From: QHCA01 sp003244095
Lineage (GTDB): Bacteria; Actinomycetota; Actinomycetes; Mycobacteriales; QHCA01
NCBI GenBank assembly: GCA_038329965.1
Contig: JBBQNN010000094.1
Coordinates: 1 to 14,515, forward strand
Reading direction: 5' to 3'
Length of the DNA stretch: 14,515 nucleotides
The notes under the pieces were generated by a model. The model did no database searches, was not told the DNA's origin, and worked only from the letters and a program-made list of their open reading frames with translations. Of the stretch, positions 5,957 through 12,708 are shown piece by piece. The position numbers and the translations under genes were made by a program. Within the stretch, counting starts at the first letter, position 1, and every line of letters begins with the position of its first letter.

Positions 5957-8228
5957 TTGCTGTTGCTGCCGGCGCAGGCGGTCCCGGTCGGTCCGTCGGC
6001 TGGTCTGCTTGAGGGCCCCGACGGCGGTGTGGTGTTCATCTTCGGGTTGGCGACGTTCGCCTACGGGGCCTGCGATGAGACGGGCCGACGGTTGGCTGCG
6101 GTACAGCTGGTGAGGACCCGGGTCGCGACCTCGGCTGAGGTGGCCTCGGCGTTCGGGGTCAGCGGGGTGACGCTGTGGACGTGGCGGCGGGACTACACCT
6201 GCAGTGGGGTAGCCGGGCTGGTGCGTGCCCGAACCGGCCCGAAGGGTCCGATCAAGCTGACCCCGGGGTTGGCGGCACGGATCGTTGCCCTTGATGCCGC
6301 GGGATAGACGCTGCTGAAGATCGCCGCGGCCACCGGGGTGTCGACCGCGACCGTGCGGGTCGCGCTGGGCCGGACCGCAACGTCGAAGGCGCCCGCCGAG
6401 CCTGCCTCGGCCAGCGATGTCGGGGTCGTTGCGAGGGTGGCCGATGGCGACGGCTCGGGCGCCGACACGCGAGTCGAGCACGAGAACGCCGAGGAGACCC
6501 CGCGCGCCCAGCTGGTGGTGTTGGCGGCGCCGGTGGCGCGCACGGCGGAGCGGACCGCGGCCCGGTTCGGGGAGCTGGCCGAGGCGTCGGTGGTGATCAC
6601 CCAAGGAGCCGGGTTGCCGTTGGCAGGGTTGTTGTTGTCGTTGCCAGGGTTGGAGATGACCGGGCTGCTGCAGGTCGCCGCGCAGGTGTTCCCGCCGATG
6701 AGCAACGGGTTCTACGGGCTGCGGGCCACGTTGTTGATGGGGGTGTTCATGGCGTTGGTCGGCGAACCCCGCGCGGAGGGCGCGACCCGGCTTCGTCCTG
6801 CAGACCTCGGGCGGCTGCTCGGTTTGGACCGGGCCCCGGAGGTCAAGACGCTGCGTCGTAAACTCGCCGAGCTGTCCGCCCACGGCCGGGGCGCGGCGCT
6901 GCAGGCGGCGCTGGGGGCCCATCACGTGGCGACCCGCCCGGAGGCGGTCGGGTTCCTCTACCTCGACGGGCACGTGCGGGTCTACTCCGGGGGCCGGGAG
7001 CTGCCCAAGACCCACATCGCGCGGATGCGGATCGCCGGCCCGGCCACCGAGGAGACCTGGGTCGCCGACTGCGAGGGTGACCCGGTGATGGTCGTCACCG
7101 CGGCACCCTCGCAGTCGTTGGCCGCGGAGCTGGCCCGGCCTGCTGCCGGACCTGCGGGCGCTGATCGGACCCGAGCGCCGATGCACGGTGGTCTTCGACC
7201 GCGGCGGGTACTTCCGGCAGGTCTTCGCCCAGATCATCGCCGCCGGGTTCGACTTGCTCACCTACTTCAAGGGCTCCTGGGCCCGTTCGGGCGACGAGTC
7301 GTTCACCACGGTGGCCTTCACCACCCCCGATGGCACAGTCGCCCACTATGAGCTCGCCGAACGCAGCATCGAGTTGCCCGTCCCCGCCCGGCCGGCCAGC
7401 GCCGCACAGCCGGCGGAAACGGCCAGCACGTTGGGGTTGCGGCTGATCGTGCGCCGGGGACCGTCCGGGCATCAGACCCCGATCCTGACCAACCGCACCG
7501 ACCTGACCGCCCCCGAGATCGCCTACCGGATGGCCGCCCGGTGGCGGCAGGAGAACTACTTCAAATACGCCCGCGAACACTTCGCCCTCGACGCGCTGGA
7601 CAGCTACGCCGACCAGCCCGACGACCCCGACCGGCTGGTCCCGAACCCGGGCAAAGCCCAGGCCCGCAACCAGGTTCGTGACGCCCGCGCACAACTGTCT
7701 GCAGCGCACGCCGAGGTCGCCGACGCGATCGAGGCGGCCACCACCGCGGCCCGCCAACCCGGCTCCGGCGGGACCGCCACCGTCGACCCTGCCGCCGGCC
7801 AATCCCTGACGGCAGCCCAGAACGACCTCGACGCCGCCGAGCTCGCCTCCCGCGGCACCGCCAGCCACCTACCGATCTCCGCGGTCCGGCCCGGCAGCCG
7901 GCTACTGGAAACCGAACGCAAACTGCTCACCCACGCGATCCGGCTGTCCGCCTACAACAGCGAAAACGCACTGGCCCGGCTGCTGCGCCCGCACTACCCC
8001 CGCGGCGACGACGAGGCCCGCGCCCTACTCCGCGAAGCGTTCACCCTGCCCGGCGACCTGCAGATCACCGGAGACACCCTGAACGTCCGGCTCGACCCCG
8101 CCAGCGCCCCCCGACGCAGCAAAGCCCTCGCCGCACTCTGCGCCGAACTCACCGACACCCAAACCCGCTACCCCGACACTGAACTCACCCTGGCCTACAG
8201 CGTCAAAGGCCACCCAAGGGTTGCATGA
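5957..8228 (+). pseudogene. Large DDE-type transposase, broken by a stop and a frameshift
   Basis: The frame starts near a TTG at 5957 and encodes about 755 residues in all. An N-terminal helix-turn-helix reads ATSAEVASAFGVSGVTLWTW, and a second HTH-like segment follows (LLKIAAATGVSTATVRVALG). The catalytic-core candidates are the Asp in FLYLDGHVRVY (about 6950-6985), the Asp in TVVFDRGGYF (about 7182-7212) and the Glu in RWRQENYFKYAREHF (about 7540-7585), spaced like a DDE nuclease. A coiled or basic insert and the tail LAYSVKGHPRVA complete it. TAG at 6305-6307 interrupts the HTH region, and one extra C near 7139 shifts the frame. I recognise it as a putative transposase seen in actinobacteria but cannot name its IS family. 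CCTGACCT at 5949-5956 and its reverse complement at 8240-8247 may mark the ends (8 bp only). Confidence 0.72.
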
Positions 8229-8242
8229 AAAACCTCACCAGG

Positions 8243-8422
8243 TCAGGAGACCTGGACTCGGCTCACGTCGGCGACGGCTCGTCCGAGTGGGGTGGGCCTG
8301 CCACCACCTTGCAGGACGTGCAGCAATTCGGAGGCGCGGACGGCGCCGGTGGCCAGGCTGTCCGCCAGCTCCGCACTGACCCGCCCCGACACGATGGCGA
8401 CAAGCCGTTTCCCAGCCTGTGC
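8243..8422 (-). pseudogene. Tn3-family transposase (TnpA) fragment
   Basis: A minus-strand frame of 59 codons reads ...KRLVAIVSGRVSAELADSL, then ATGAVRASELLHVLQGGG and RPTPLGRAVADVSRVQ before a stop at 8243-8245. This matches the pattern of TnpA near its C-terminal third, where a Val-Ala-Gly-Ser-Leu-like segment is followed by VRASELL, LQ, and PTPLG...A..GRI-K-T. Homology ends at about 8252, where the sequence of the large-transposase element begins, so that element or a deletion cut the gene. No start, catalytic residues or Tn3 38-bp ends are present. It is a relic. Confidence 0.7.
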
Positions 8423-8464
8423 CTGACCCCCGTCACCGACCGACCCACCGTGCTAGCCCCCCCG

Positions 8465-8490
8465 GGTAGCAGCACCCGGTAGCAGCACCC
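8465..8490. repeat. 13-bp tandem duplication downstream of marR
   Basis: GGTAGCAGCACCC is repeated exactly at 8465-8477 and 8478-8490, and the pair is bracketed by CCCGGG at 8461-8466 and 8488-8493. It lies between the Tn3 fragment and the 3' end of the MarR gene. It is probably a replication-slippage duplication, with no coding role seen. Confidence 0.8.
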
Positions 8491-8517
8491 GGGCCCTCAG
8501 CCACGAGCTGATCACGC

Positions 8518-8982
8518 TCAACCGCCCGCGTTTGTGCTCGTCGGCGGGTTGGGGTCGGTGTTTTCGGTGGCGGCTGTGCAGCGGGTGAGCAGGTCGCGTA
8601 GGTGTTCTTGTTCGACGGGGGTGAGGGCGGCGGTGAGCGCGGCTTCGACGGCTGTGACGCGCTTGTCGGCGCGGGTGAGTAGCTGGTGGCCGGTGGCGGT
8701 GACGGTGATCTCCAGGACTGCCGGGTGGCGGCCGTGCGGGGTTCGGGCGACCAGGTCACGGTCGAGGAGCCGGGTCAACACGCTGCTCATGGTCTGTGCG
8801 GTGACGAAGCAGCGGCGGGCCAGCTCCGAGGAGGTGATGCCCGGTGAGTGGTTCAAGACCAGCAGAACGTTGTACTGGGCGGTGGTCAGGCCTTCGGCTC
8901 GGACGGCGCGTCCTTTCGCGGCCTGGCTGGCCTGTTCGGCGCGCTTGATGAACGTCAACAGCCGATGCTGGTAGCCGCCCAT
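8518..8982 (-). CDS. MarR-family transcriptional regulator
   Basis: This 154-residue protein has the normal MarR length. The winged helix-turn-helix spans about residues 30-100: GLTTAQYNVLLVLNHSPG, SSELARRCFVTAQTMSSVLT (recognition helix), then the wing LVARTPHGRHPAVLEITVTA. The terminal helices GHQLLTRADKRVTAVE and TPVEQEHLRDLLTRC form the dimer interface. MarR proteins usually repress divergent genes and release DNA on binding small, often phenolic, ligands. This gene is divergent from the secreted propeller gene at 9081, and the 98-bp gap holds an inverted repeat. The ATG at 8980-8982 fits the family N-terminus. Confidence 0.92.
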   Translation of the reverse strand: MGGYQHRLLTFIKRAEQASQAAKGRAVRAEGLTTAQYNVLLVLNHSPGITSSELARRCFVTAQTMSSVLTRLLDRDLVARTPHGRHPAVLEITVTATGHQLLTRADKRVTAVEAALTAALTPVEQEHLRDLLTRCTAATENTDPNPPTSTNAGG

Positions 8983-9010
8983 GCGCCAACCATAGGCGAG
9001 GTCGATACAC

Positions 9011-9038
9011 AGATCGAATACTGGATCAGCTTCGATAT
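9011..9038. promoter_or_regulatory. Inverted repeat in the marR/propeller divergent promoter region
   Basis: AGATCGAA (9011-9018) faces TTCGATAT (9031-9038), matching at 7 of 8 positions across 12 bases. The site lies midway between the MarR start (8982) and the propeller start (9081), where MarR proteins normally bind. The region is more AT-rich than its surroundings, as promoters are in this GC background. Binding is inferred from position only. Confidence 0.5.
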
Positions 9039-9080
9039 CTGATAGGGTTCTGCCTTCATCAGACTGGAGGAGGAGCTTCG

Positions 9081-10046
9081 ATGCTGCGCCCCACCATGGT
9101 CGCTGTCACAGTCGGTGCCATGCTCTGCGCCGGGGCAGTAACCGCGCCGGTCTCGGCCGCCGGTCACGGCCACTCCCGGGACCCGGGATACGTGATAGCC
9201 GGCCGGCGGGTCTTCCCCGAAGGGGTTGCCGCCGACGGCCGGTTCGTCTACGCCACCAGCAAGGCCGACGGCACGGTGTACCGCGGAGCCGTATCAGGTT
9301 CGACGCTCGAGCCGTTCCTGCCCGGCGGCCGGGACGGCCGCAGTACCGGCACGGGGATCAAGAGCGTCGGCGGGCGGCTGCTGGTGGCCGGTGCTGAGAC
9401 CGGCCGGTTCTACGTCTACGACACCGCCACCGGCACGCGTGTCGCCACCTACACCGTCCCTGACCCCGGCCGCGGCACCTTCCTCAACGACGACGCTGCC
9501 ACCGCCAGCGGCGACGTGTACATCACCGATTCCACCCGGCCGGTCATCTACCGGATCCCGGCCCGCGAAGTCTTCGCCCACCCCACCGGAGCGCAGCGCA
9601 CCCTGCAGCCGGCGATCACCCTACCGGCGGCCAGCTACACCACCGGTGTCAACGCCAACGGCATCGTCGCCACCCCAGACGGGAAAGCCCTGCTGGCCGT
9701 CTACAGCAACAGCGGGGCCCTCTACCGGATCGACCTGGCGACCGGAGCGACACACCGCGTCGCGTTGGACCGTCCCCTCATCAACGGTGACGGCCTGCTC
9801 CTACTCGGCCACACCCTCTACGCGGCCCGCAACTTCGACAACCTCCTCGTCACCGTGCACCTGTGCCCGAACTACAGCCGTGGCATCACCACCGCCGAAC
9901 GCGGCTACCCCGGTGCCGACGTTCCCACCGGCCTTGCCCTGAGCCGCGGCCGGCTGCTCGTGGTCAACTCCCAGTTCGACACCCTCTTCCAAGGTGCCCC
10001 GCTGACCAGCCCCACCTTCACCATCAGCGCCGTACCCCTGCGCTGA
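9081..10046 (+). CDS. Secreted beta-propeller (SMP-30/NHL-like) protein
   Basis: This 321-residue protein opens with a Sec signal peptide: MLRPT, then hydrophobic MVAVTVGAMLCAGAVTAPVS, with cleavage probable after Ala-Ala near residue 27. Six or so repeated blade-like segments follow, for example GVAADGRFVYATSKADGTVY, GDVYITDSTRPVIYRI, GIVATPDGKALLAVYSNSGA and GHTLYAARNFDNLLVTVHL, in the style of SMP-30/gluconolactonase and NHL propellers. Acidic residues in NDDAA and ITDSTRP could bind a divalent ion, but I cannot confirm a hydrolase site. A strong ribosome binding site, GGAGGAGG, sits 7 bases before the ATG. Control by the divergent MarR is likely. Function is probably extracellular ligand binding or lactone hydrolysis; this is not proven. 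Confidence 0.85.
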   Translation: MLRPTMVAVTVGAMLCAGAVTAPVSAAGHGHSRDPGYVIAGRRVFPEGVAADGRFVYATSKADGTVYRGAVSGSTLEPFLPGGRDGRSTGTGIKSVGGRLLVAGAETGRFYVYDTATGTRVATYTVPDPGRGTFLNDDAATASGDVYITDSTRPVIYRIPAREVFAHPTGAQRTLQPAITLPAASYTTGVNANGIVATPDGKALLAVYSNSGALYRIDLATGATHRVALDRPLINGDGLLLLGHTLYAARNFDNLLVTVHLCPNYSRGITTAERGYPGADVPTGLALSRGRLLVVNSQFDTLFQGAPLTSPTFTISAVPLR

Positions 10047-10101
10047 CCGAGTAACCGGCCATCCCATCCAGCAGCCCCTCCTGAGCAGCAAGGCAACCGT
10101 C

Positions 10102-10370
10102 ATGACCGAAACCCCGCCGCCCCTGACCCCGGCTACGGCGCCACGCGAATGGGACGCCCCCAGCTACGACCACCTGCCCCTTCCGCACCTGCGCTGGGGT
10201 AGCGACCTGCTGCACAGCCTGGACCTGCGCGGCGATGAGACCGTCCTCGATGCCGGTGCCGGTGCCGGTGCCGGCACCGGCCGGGACACCGCCGGTCTGC
10301 TCGCCCGACTCCCACACGGCCATGTCATCGCCGTCGACGGCTCCCACGCCATGCTCGACCGGCTCCGCCA
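10102..10370 (+). pseudogene. SAM-dependent methyltransferase, N-terminal fragment
   Basis: This begins 55 bp after the propeller gene with AAGG upstream of the ATG, probably in the same operon. The first 90 residues follow a trans-aconitate-methyltransferase-like pattern: REWDAPSYDHLPLPHLRWG, ETVLDAGAGAGAGTGRDTAG (motif I), HGHVIAVDGSHAMLDRLRQR (motif II with acidic Asp). Then homology stops and the DNA continues as an IS1182 transposase tail in another frame. The hybrid frame runs to a stop at 10492-10494 with meaningless sequence. About two thirds of the enzyme (normally about 250 residues) is gone, so it cannot be active. Motif I is also expanded by a hexanucleotide repeat. Confidence 0.85.
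10252..10281. repeat. Hexanucleotide tandem repeat expanding methyltransferase motif I
   Basis: GCCGGT is repeated three times (10252-10269), followed by GCCGGC and ACCGGC. In the protein this makes AGAGAGAGTG where relatives have a single G-x-G-T-G loop, about four residues longer. Slippage by two units (12 bp) would explain it. The loop binds SAM, so the expansion may be neutral only because the gene is already broken. Confidence 0.8.
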
Positions 10371-10652
10371 GCGCTTCGCGTCGGGCTGCACGAACAGCAG
10401 CTCGCCGCCGCCCGGGCGCGTCAACGCGAACCGGACTGGATCACCGACTACCGGGCCACCCGACCCAAGGTGGAACGCAAGATCGGGCACCTGATGCGCC
10501 GCCGCCACGGCGGTCGCCGCGCCCGGGTCCGGGGCAACACCAAGGTCGCCGCAGACTTCGCCCTCCTCGCCGCCGCCGTCAACCTCGCCCGTCTCGGCGT
10601 GCTCGCCGTGGCCAGCGCACCCGGTCGGGGCTGGGCCACCACGGCCCGATGA
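10371..10652 (+). pseudogene. IS1182-family transposase, C-terminal fragment
   Basis: From about 10371 a different frame reads ALRVGLHEQQLAAARARQRE, then DYRATRPKVERKIGHLMRRR, HGGRRARVRG and AADFALLAAAVNLARLGVLA, stopping at TGA 10650-10652. This is the conserved end of the IS1182-family transposase, where the PKVERKxGHLMRRRHGGRRARVRG stretch follows the catalytic glutamate region. The front of the transposase and any left terminal repeat are missing. The junction with the methyltransferase is abrupt, pointing to a deletion from inside an IS1182 copy into the neighbouring gene. No right terminal repeat was identified in the 250 bp downstream. Confidence 0.88.
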
Positions 10653-10746
10653 GCCGGACAGGGCGCTCAAAGCCCCTTACCCAGCGGCCGAAACGGTCAC
10701 CACGACGCATCATCACGTGGCAATCCGCCGATCACCTCACCGCGGT

Positions 10747-10788
10747 CAGACTGCCCGCCCGACCCGCCAGACTGCCCGCCCGACCCGC
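10747..10788. repeat. Two exact 21-bp tandem copies
   Basis: CAGACTGCCCGCCCGACCCG followed by C occurs at 10747-10767 and again at 10768-10788. The stretch lies between the IS1182 fragment and the VOC gene, in sequence with no gene. It may be debris from the IS terminus or a slippage duplication. Confidence 0.85.
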
Positions 10789-10870
10789 CCGACGGCCAGC
10801 CGAGGGCCCCCGCCGCCCCGGCAGTCCAGGGTCACCCTGAGACACCCGTTCGACACCAGCCACCTAGGCT

Positions 10871-10889
10871 GTCTGCCGCGGCGGCAGAC
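10871..10889. terminator. Perfect 9-bp-stem hairpin between convergent genes
   Basis: GTCTGCCGC (10871-10879) and GCGGCAGAC (10881-10889) are exact inverted copies around one base. The hairpin lies 20 bp past the 3' end of the leftward VOC gene and downstream of rightward reading from the IS1182 fragment. Its position suits a bidirectional terminator, but no T run follows in either direction, so it may only stabilise 3' ends. Confidence 0.45.
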
Positions 10890-10908
10890 GGACTGGTCTC
10901 GACTGAGG

Positions 10909-11613
10909 TCAGCCGTCCGTGATGCAGAACTCGTTGCCGTCGGGGTCGGCCAGTTCGACGGCCCCGTCTTCGGCGCTGCCGAGCCGGGTCGCCCCCACCT
11001 CGACCAGTCGGTCAACCTCGGTCATCAGGTCGACGTCCCTCAGGATGAGGTCGAAGCGCTGCCGGTTCCTCCCCAGCTTCGCCGCCACGGGCGGACCGCC
11101 CCACGCGACCTTGGTGCCGCCATGCGGGGACTGGATCGCGGTCTCCTGGTCCTGATCCCATACCAGAGGCCAGCCCAGTGCCTCAGCCCAGAAGAGCCCG
11201 ACCTGCCGGGTGCCGTCGCAGGCGAGCTCACCGAGATGGCCGCAGCCAGCCAAGTACGAGTTGCCGGGCTCGATCACGCAGAATTCGTTGCCCTCGGGAT
11301 CGGCCAGCACGACGTGTCCCTCTTCCGGGGGTTGGCCGACGTCGAGGTGGTCGGCGCCGAGCTTGAGCGCCGCCGCGACCGTGTCCTGCTGTTCGGCCGG
11401 ACTGGTGCTGGTCAGGTGCAGGTGCACCCGGTTCGGACCGGTCTTCTCAGTGCCGCTCGGGGTGAACCGCAGGCCGACCTGTGTGCCGGACCCGGGCAGC
11501 AGCGGACCGCGAGGATCGTCGACGACTGCCCGTCCCAAGAGACCGGCCCAGAACCGCGCCAGGGGACCCGGGTCGTGCGCGTCGAAGGTCAGAGCCATCA
11601 GTCGGGAGGGCAT
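10909..11613 (-). CDS. Two-domain VOC (glyoxalase/dioxygenase-fold) protein
   Basis: This 234-residue protein contains two VOC modules. The first starts LMALTFDAHDPGPLARFWAG and ends ADPEGNEFCVIEP (about residues 5-116); the second starts CGHLGELACDGTRQVGLFWA and ends LADPDGNEFCITDG (about 124-234). The Asp-Pro-x-Gly-Asn-Glu-Phe-Cys strand repeated at the end of each module is a VOC signature, and the glutamate is a usual metal-site residue. Such proteins act as lyases, dioxygenases or binders giving drug resistance; no substrate is evident. ATG 11613 is chosen because homology starts there; an upstream ATG at 11679 would add 22 unconvincing residues. The gene is divergent from the DinB-like gene. 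TTTAGCAT lies about 10 bases upstream and could be a -10 box for a near-leaderless transcript. Confidence 0.87.
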   Translation of the reverse strand: MPSRLMALTFDAHDPGPLARFWAGLLGRAVVDDPRGPLLPGSGTQVGLRFTPSGTEKTGPNRVHLHLTSTSPAEQQDTVAAALKLGADHLDVGQPPEEGHVVLADPEGNEFCVIEPGNSYLAGCGHLGELACDGTRQVGLFWAEALGWPLVWDQDQETAIQSPHGGTKVAWGGPPVAAKLGRNRQRFDLILRDVDLMTEVDRLVEVGATRLGSAEDGAVELADPDGNEFCITDG

Positions 11614-11828
11614 CCCCAAGATGCTAAACGCGGGGCGAGCACGTCCGCATGCGCTTTCCGGCAGCGCAGCCGACTCCATGTCCCACGACGACAGCGACCG
11701 ATCAGCGGACGGGCACTCCGATGGGCGCTCGGTTCTCGCCCCGCAGGGGATCGCTCACTGAATCACGACGTTTGGCTTCGATCGGGCCGGCCAGCCGGAA
11801 GTCGGTGCGCGGGTAGATGATGCCGCGC

Positions 11829-12539
11829 ATGACGAAGTTTGAGGATCAAGATTTTACCGATGCCGAGTTCCGCGAGTGCGACCTGACCCGCACCCGCCTT
11901 ATCGGGGTCGTGATGCAGGACGCCGTGATCGACGGACTTGTCAGCAACCTCGTGGTCAACGGGGTCGAGGTGGCGTCCTACGTCGACGCGGAGCTGGACA
12001 GGCGGCATCCGGTGCGATTGCTGATCCGTTCCGCCGACGCGGTCGACCTGCGACAAGCACACCGACAGTTGCAGGCCGACTGGGAGGCAACTGTCGAGCA
12101 GCTTGGCCAAATGCCCGACGGCTCCGAGCATCAGCATGTCGCCGGTGAGTGGTCGGCGGTGCAGACCTTGAGACACCTGGTGTTCGTGCACGACTCGTGG
12201 TTTCGTCGTTGCTGCCTTGGATCGGCTCGGCAGTTCACCGCGATCGGGCTGGCAAGCCCACAGGTTCCCGACCAAGCGGAACAGGGCCTCGACCAGACTG
12301 CGGACCCGTCGCTGCAGGAAGTGCTCGCCGTGCGTCACGAGCAGGCTCTTGAGCTGGGAAGCTGGCTCGCGAATGTGACTACCAGCGAGCTCTCGGCGGC
12401 CGCGCCCGTGCCGTCGGGACCCGGCTGGCCTCCCTACGCCAGAGGCAAGTCGGTACTCCAGTGTCTGCACGTCGTGTTGAACGAAGAGCGGGAACACCGC
12501 GGCTTCTGCGTGCGTGACCTCGACCTCCTCACGCGATGA
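11829..12539 (+). CDS. DinB-like protein with N-terminal pentapeptide-like segment
   Basis: The protein has 236 residues from ATG 11829; ATG 11817 would add four. Residues 4-45 show a five-residue rhythm (FEDQD, FTDAE, FRECD, LTRTR) like a short pentapeptide-repeat coil. The rest, from about residue 55, is a DinB-type four-helix bundle: LQADWEATVEQL, GEWSAVQTLRHLVFVHDSWF and a C-terminal SVLQCLHVVLNEEREHRGF. His116/His121 and His223 with the nearby Glu-Glu are candidate metal ligands. Close relatives with this combined layout occur in actinobacteria without a known reaction. DinB-superfamily enzymes often use low-molecular-weight thiols, so a mycothiol-linked transferase is possible. Divergence from the VOC gene leaves 215 bp of shared upstream DNA. 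Confidence 0.85.
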   Translation: MTKFEDQDFTDAEFRECDLTRTRLIGVVMQDAVIDGLVSNLVVNGVEVASYVDAELDRRHPVRLLIRSADAVDLRQAHRQLQADWEATVEQLGQMPDGSEHQHVAGEWSAVQTLRHLVFVHDSWFRRCCLGSARQFTAIGLASPQVPDQAEQGLDQTADPSLQEVLAVRHEQALELGSWLANVTTSELSAAAPVPSGPGWPPYARGKSVLQCLHVVLNEEREHRGFCVRDLDLLTR

Positions 12540-12658
12540 CCGCCGCATGAACGGCGTTCCGCAAGCCGAACCCACAACGGCACACCCAGCTGCGATGAGG
12601 TAGGTCCGAGCCGATCATCCCGTAAGACTGGTTCGGTGAACCTTCCCGTAGCCCCCGA

Positions 12659-12695
12659 CAACTGAGACGGTCTGCGTACCGGGTCAAGTGAGACG
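12659..12695. repeat. Direct repeat pair resembling an IS end
   Basis: CAACTGAGACG (12659-12669) and CAAGTGAGACG (12685-12695) differ at one of 11 bases and are 26 bp apart. The surrounding sequence between the DinB-like gene and the hydrolase gene (12540-12708) has no gene. Spaced TGAGAC-type repeats occur at ends of some IS21- and IS481-like elements, so this could be an orphan terminus. No transposase is next to it. Confidence 0.3.
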
Positions 12696-12708
12696 ACGTT
12701 CCCGCTGG

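Noticed and set aside
5939..7261. A 440-residue minus-strand open frame
   Set aside because: It is rich in Arg, Gly, Pro and His, has no domain, and lies exactly antisense to a transposase with clear motifs. Such long antisense frames are expected in DNA of this GC content.
7095..7868. A 257-residue minus-strand open frame
   Set aside because: It is a Gly/Val-rich low-complexity product antisense to the transposase region encoding FDRGGYF and QENYFKY.
8465..8490. Possible CRISPR-like or integron-like repeat
   Set aside because: There are only two units, with no spacers and no associated genes. A slippage duplication explains it.
10747..10788. Possible replication iterons
   Set aside because: There are only two GC-rich copies with no AT-rich region and no replication initiator gene nearby.
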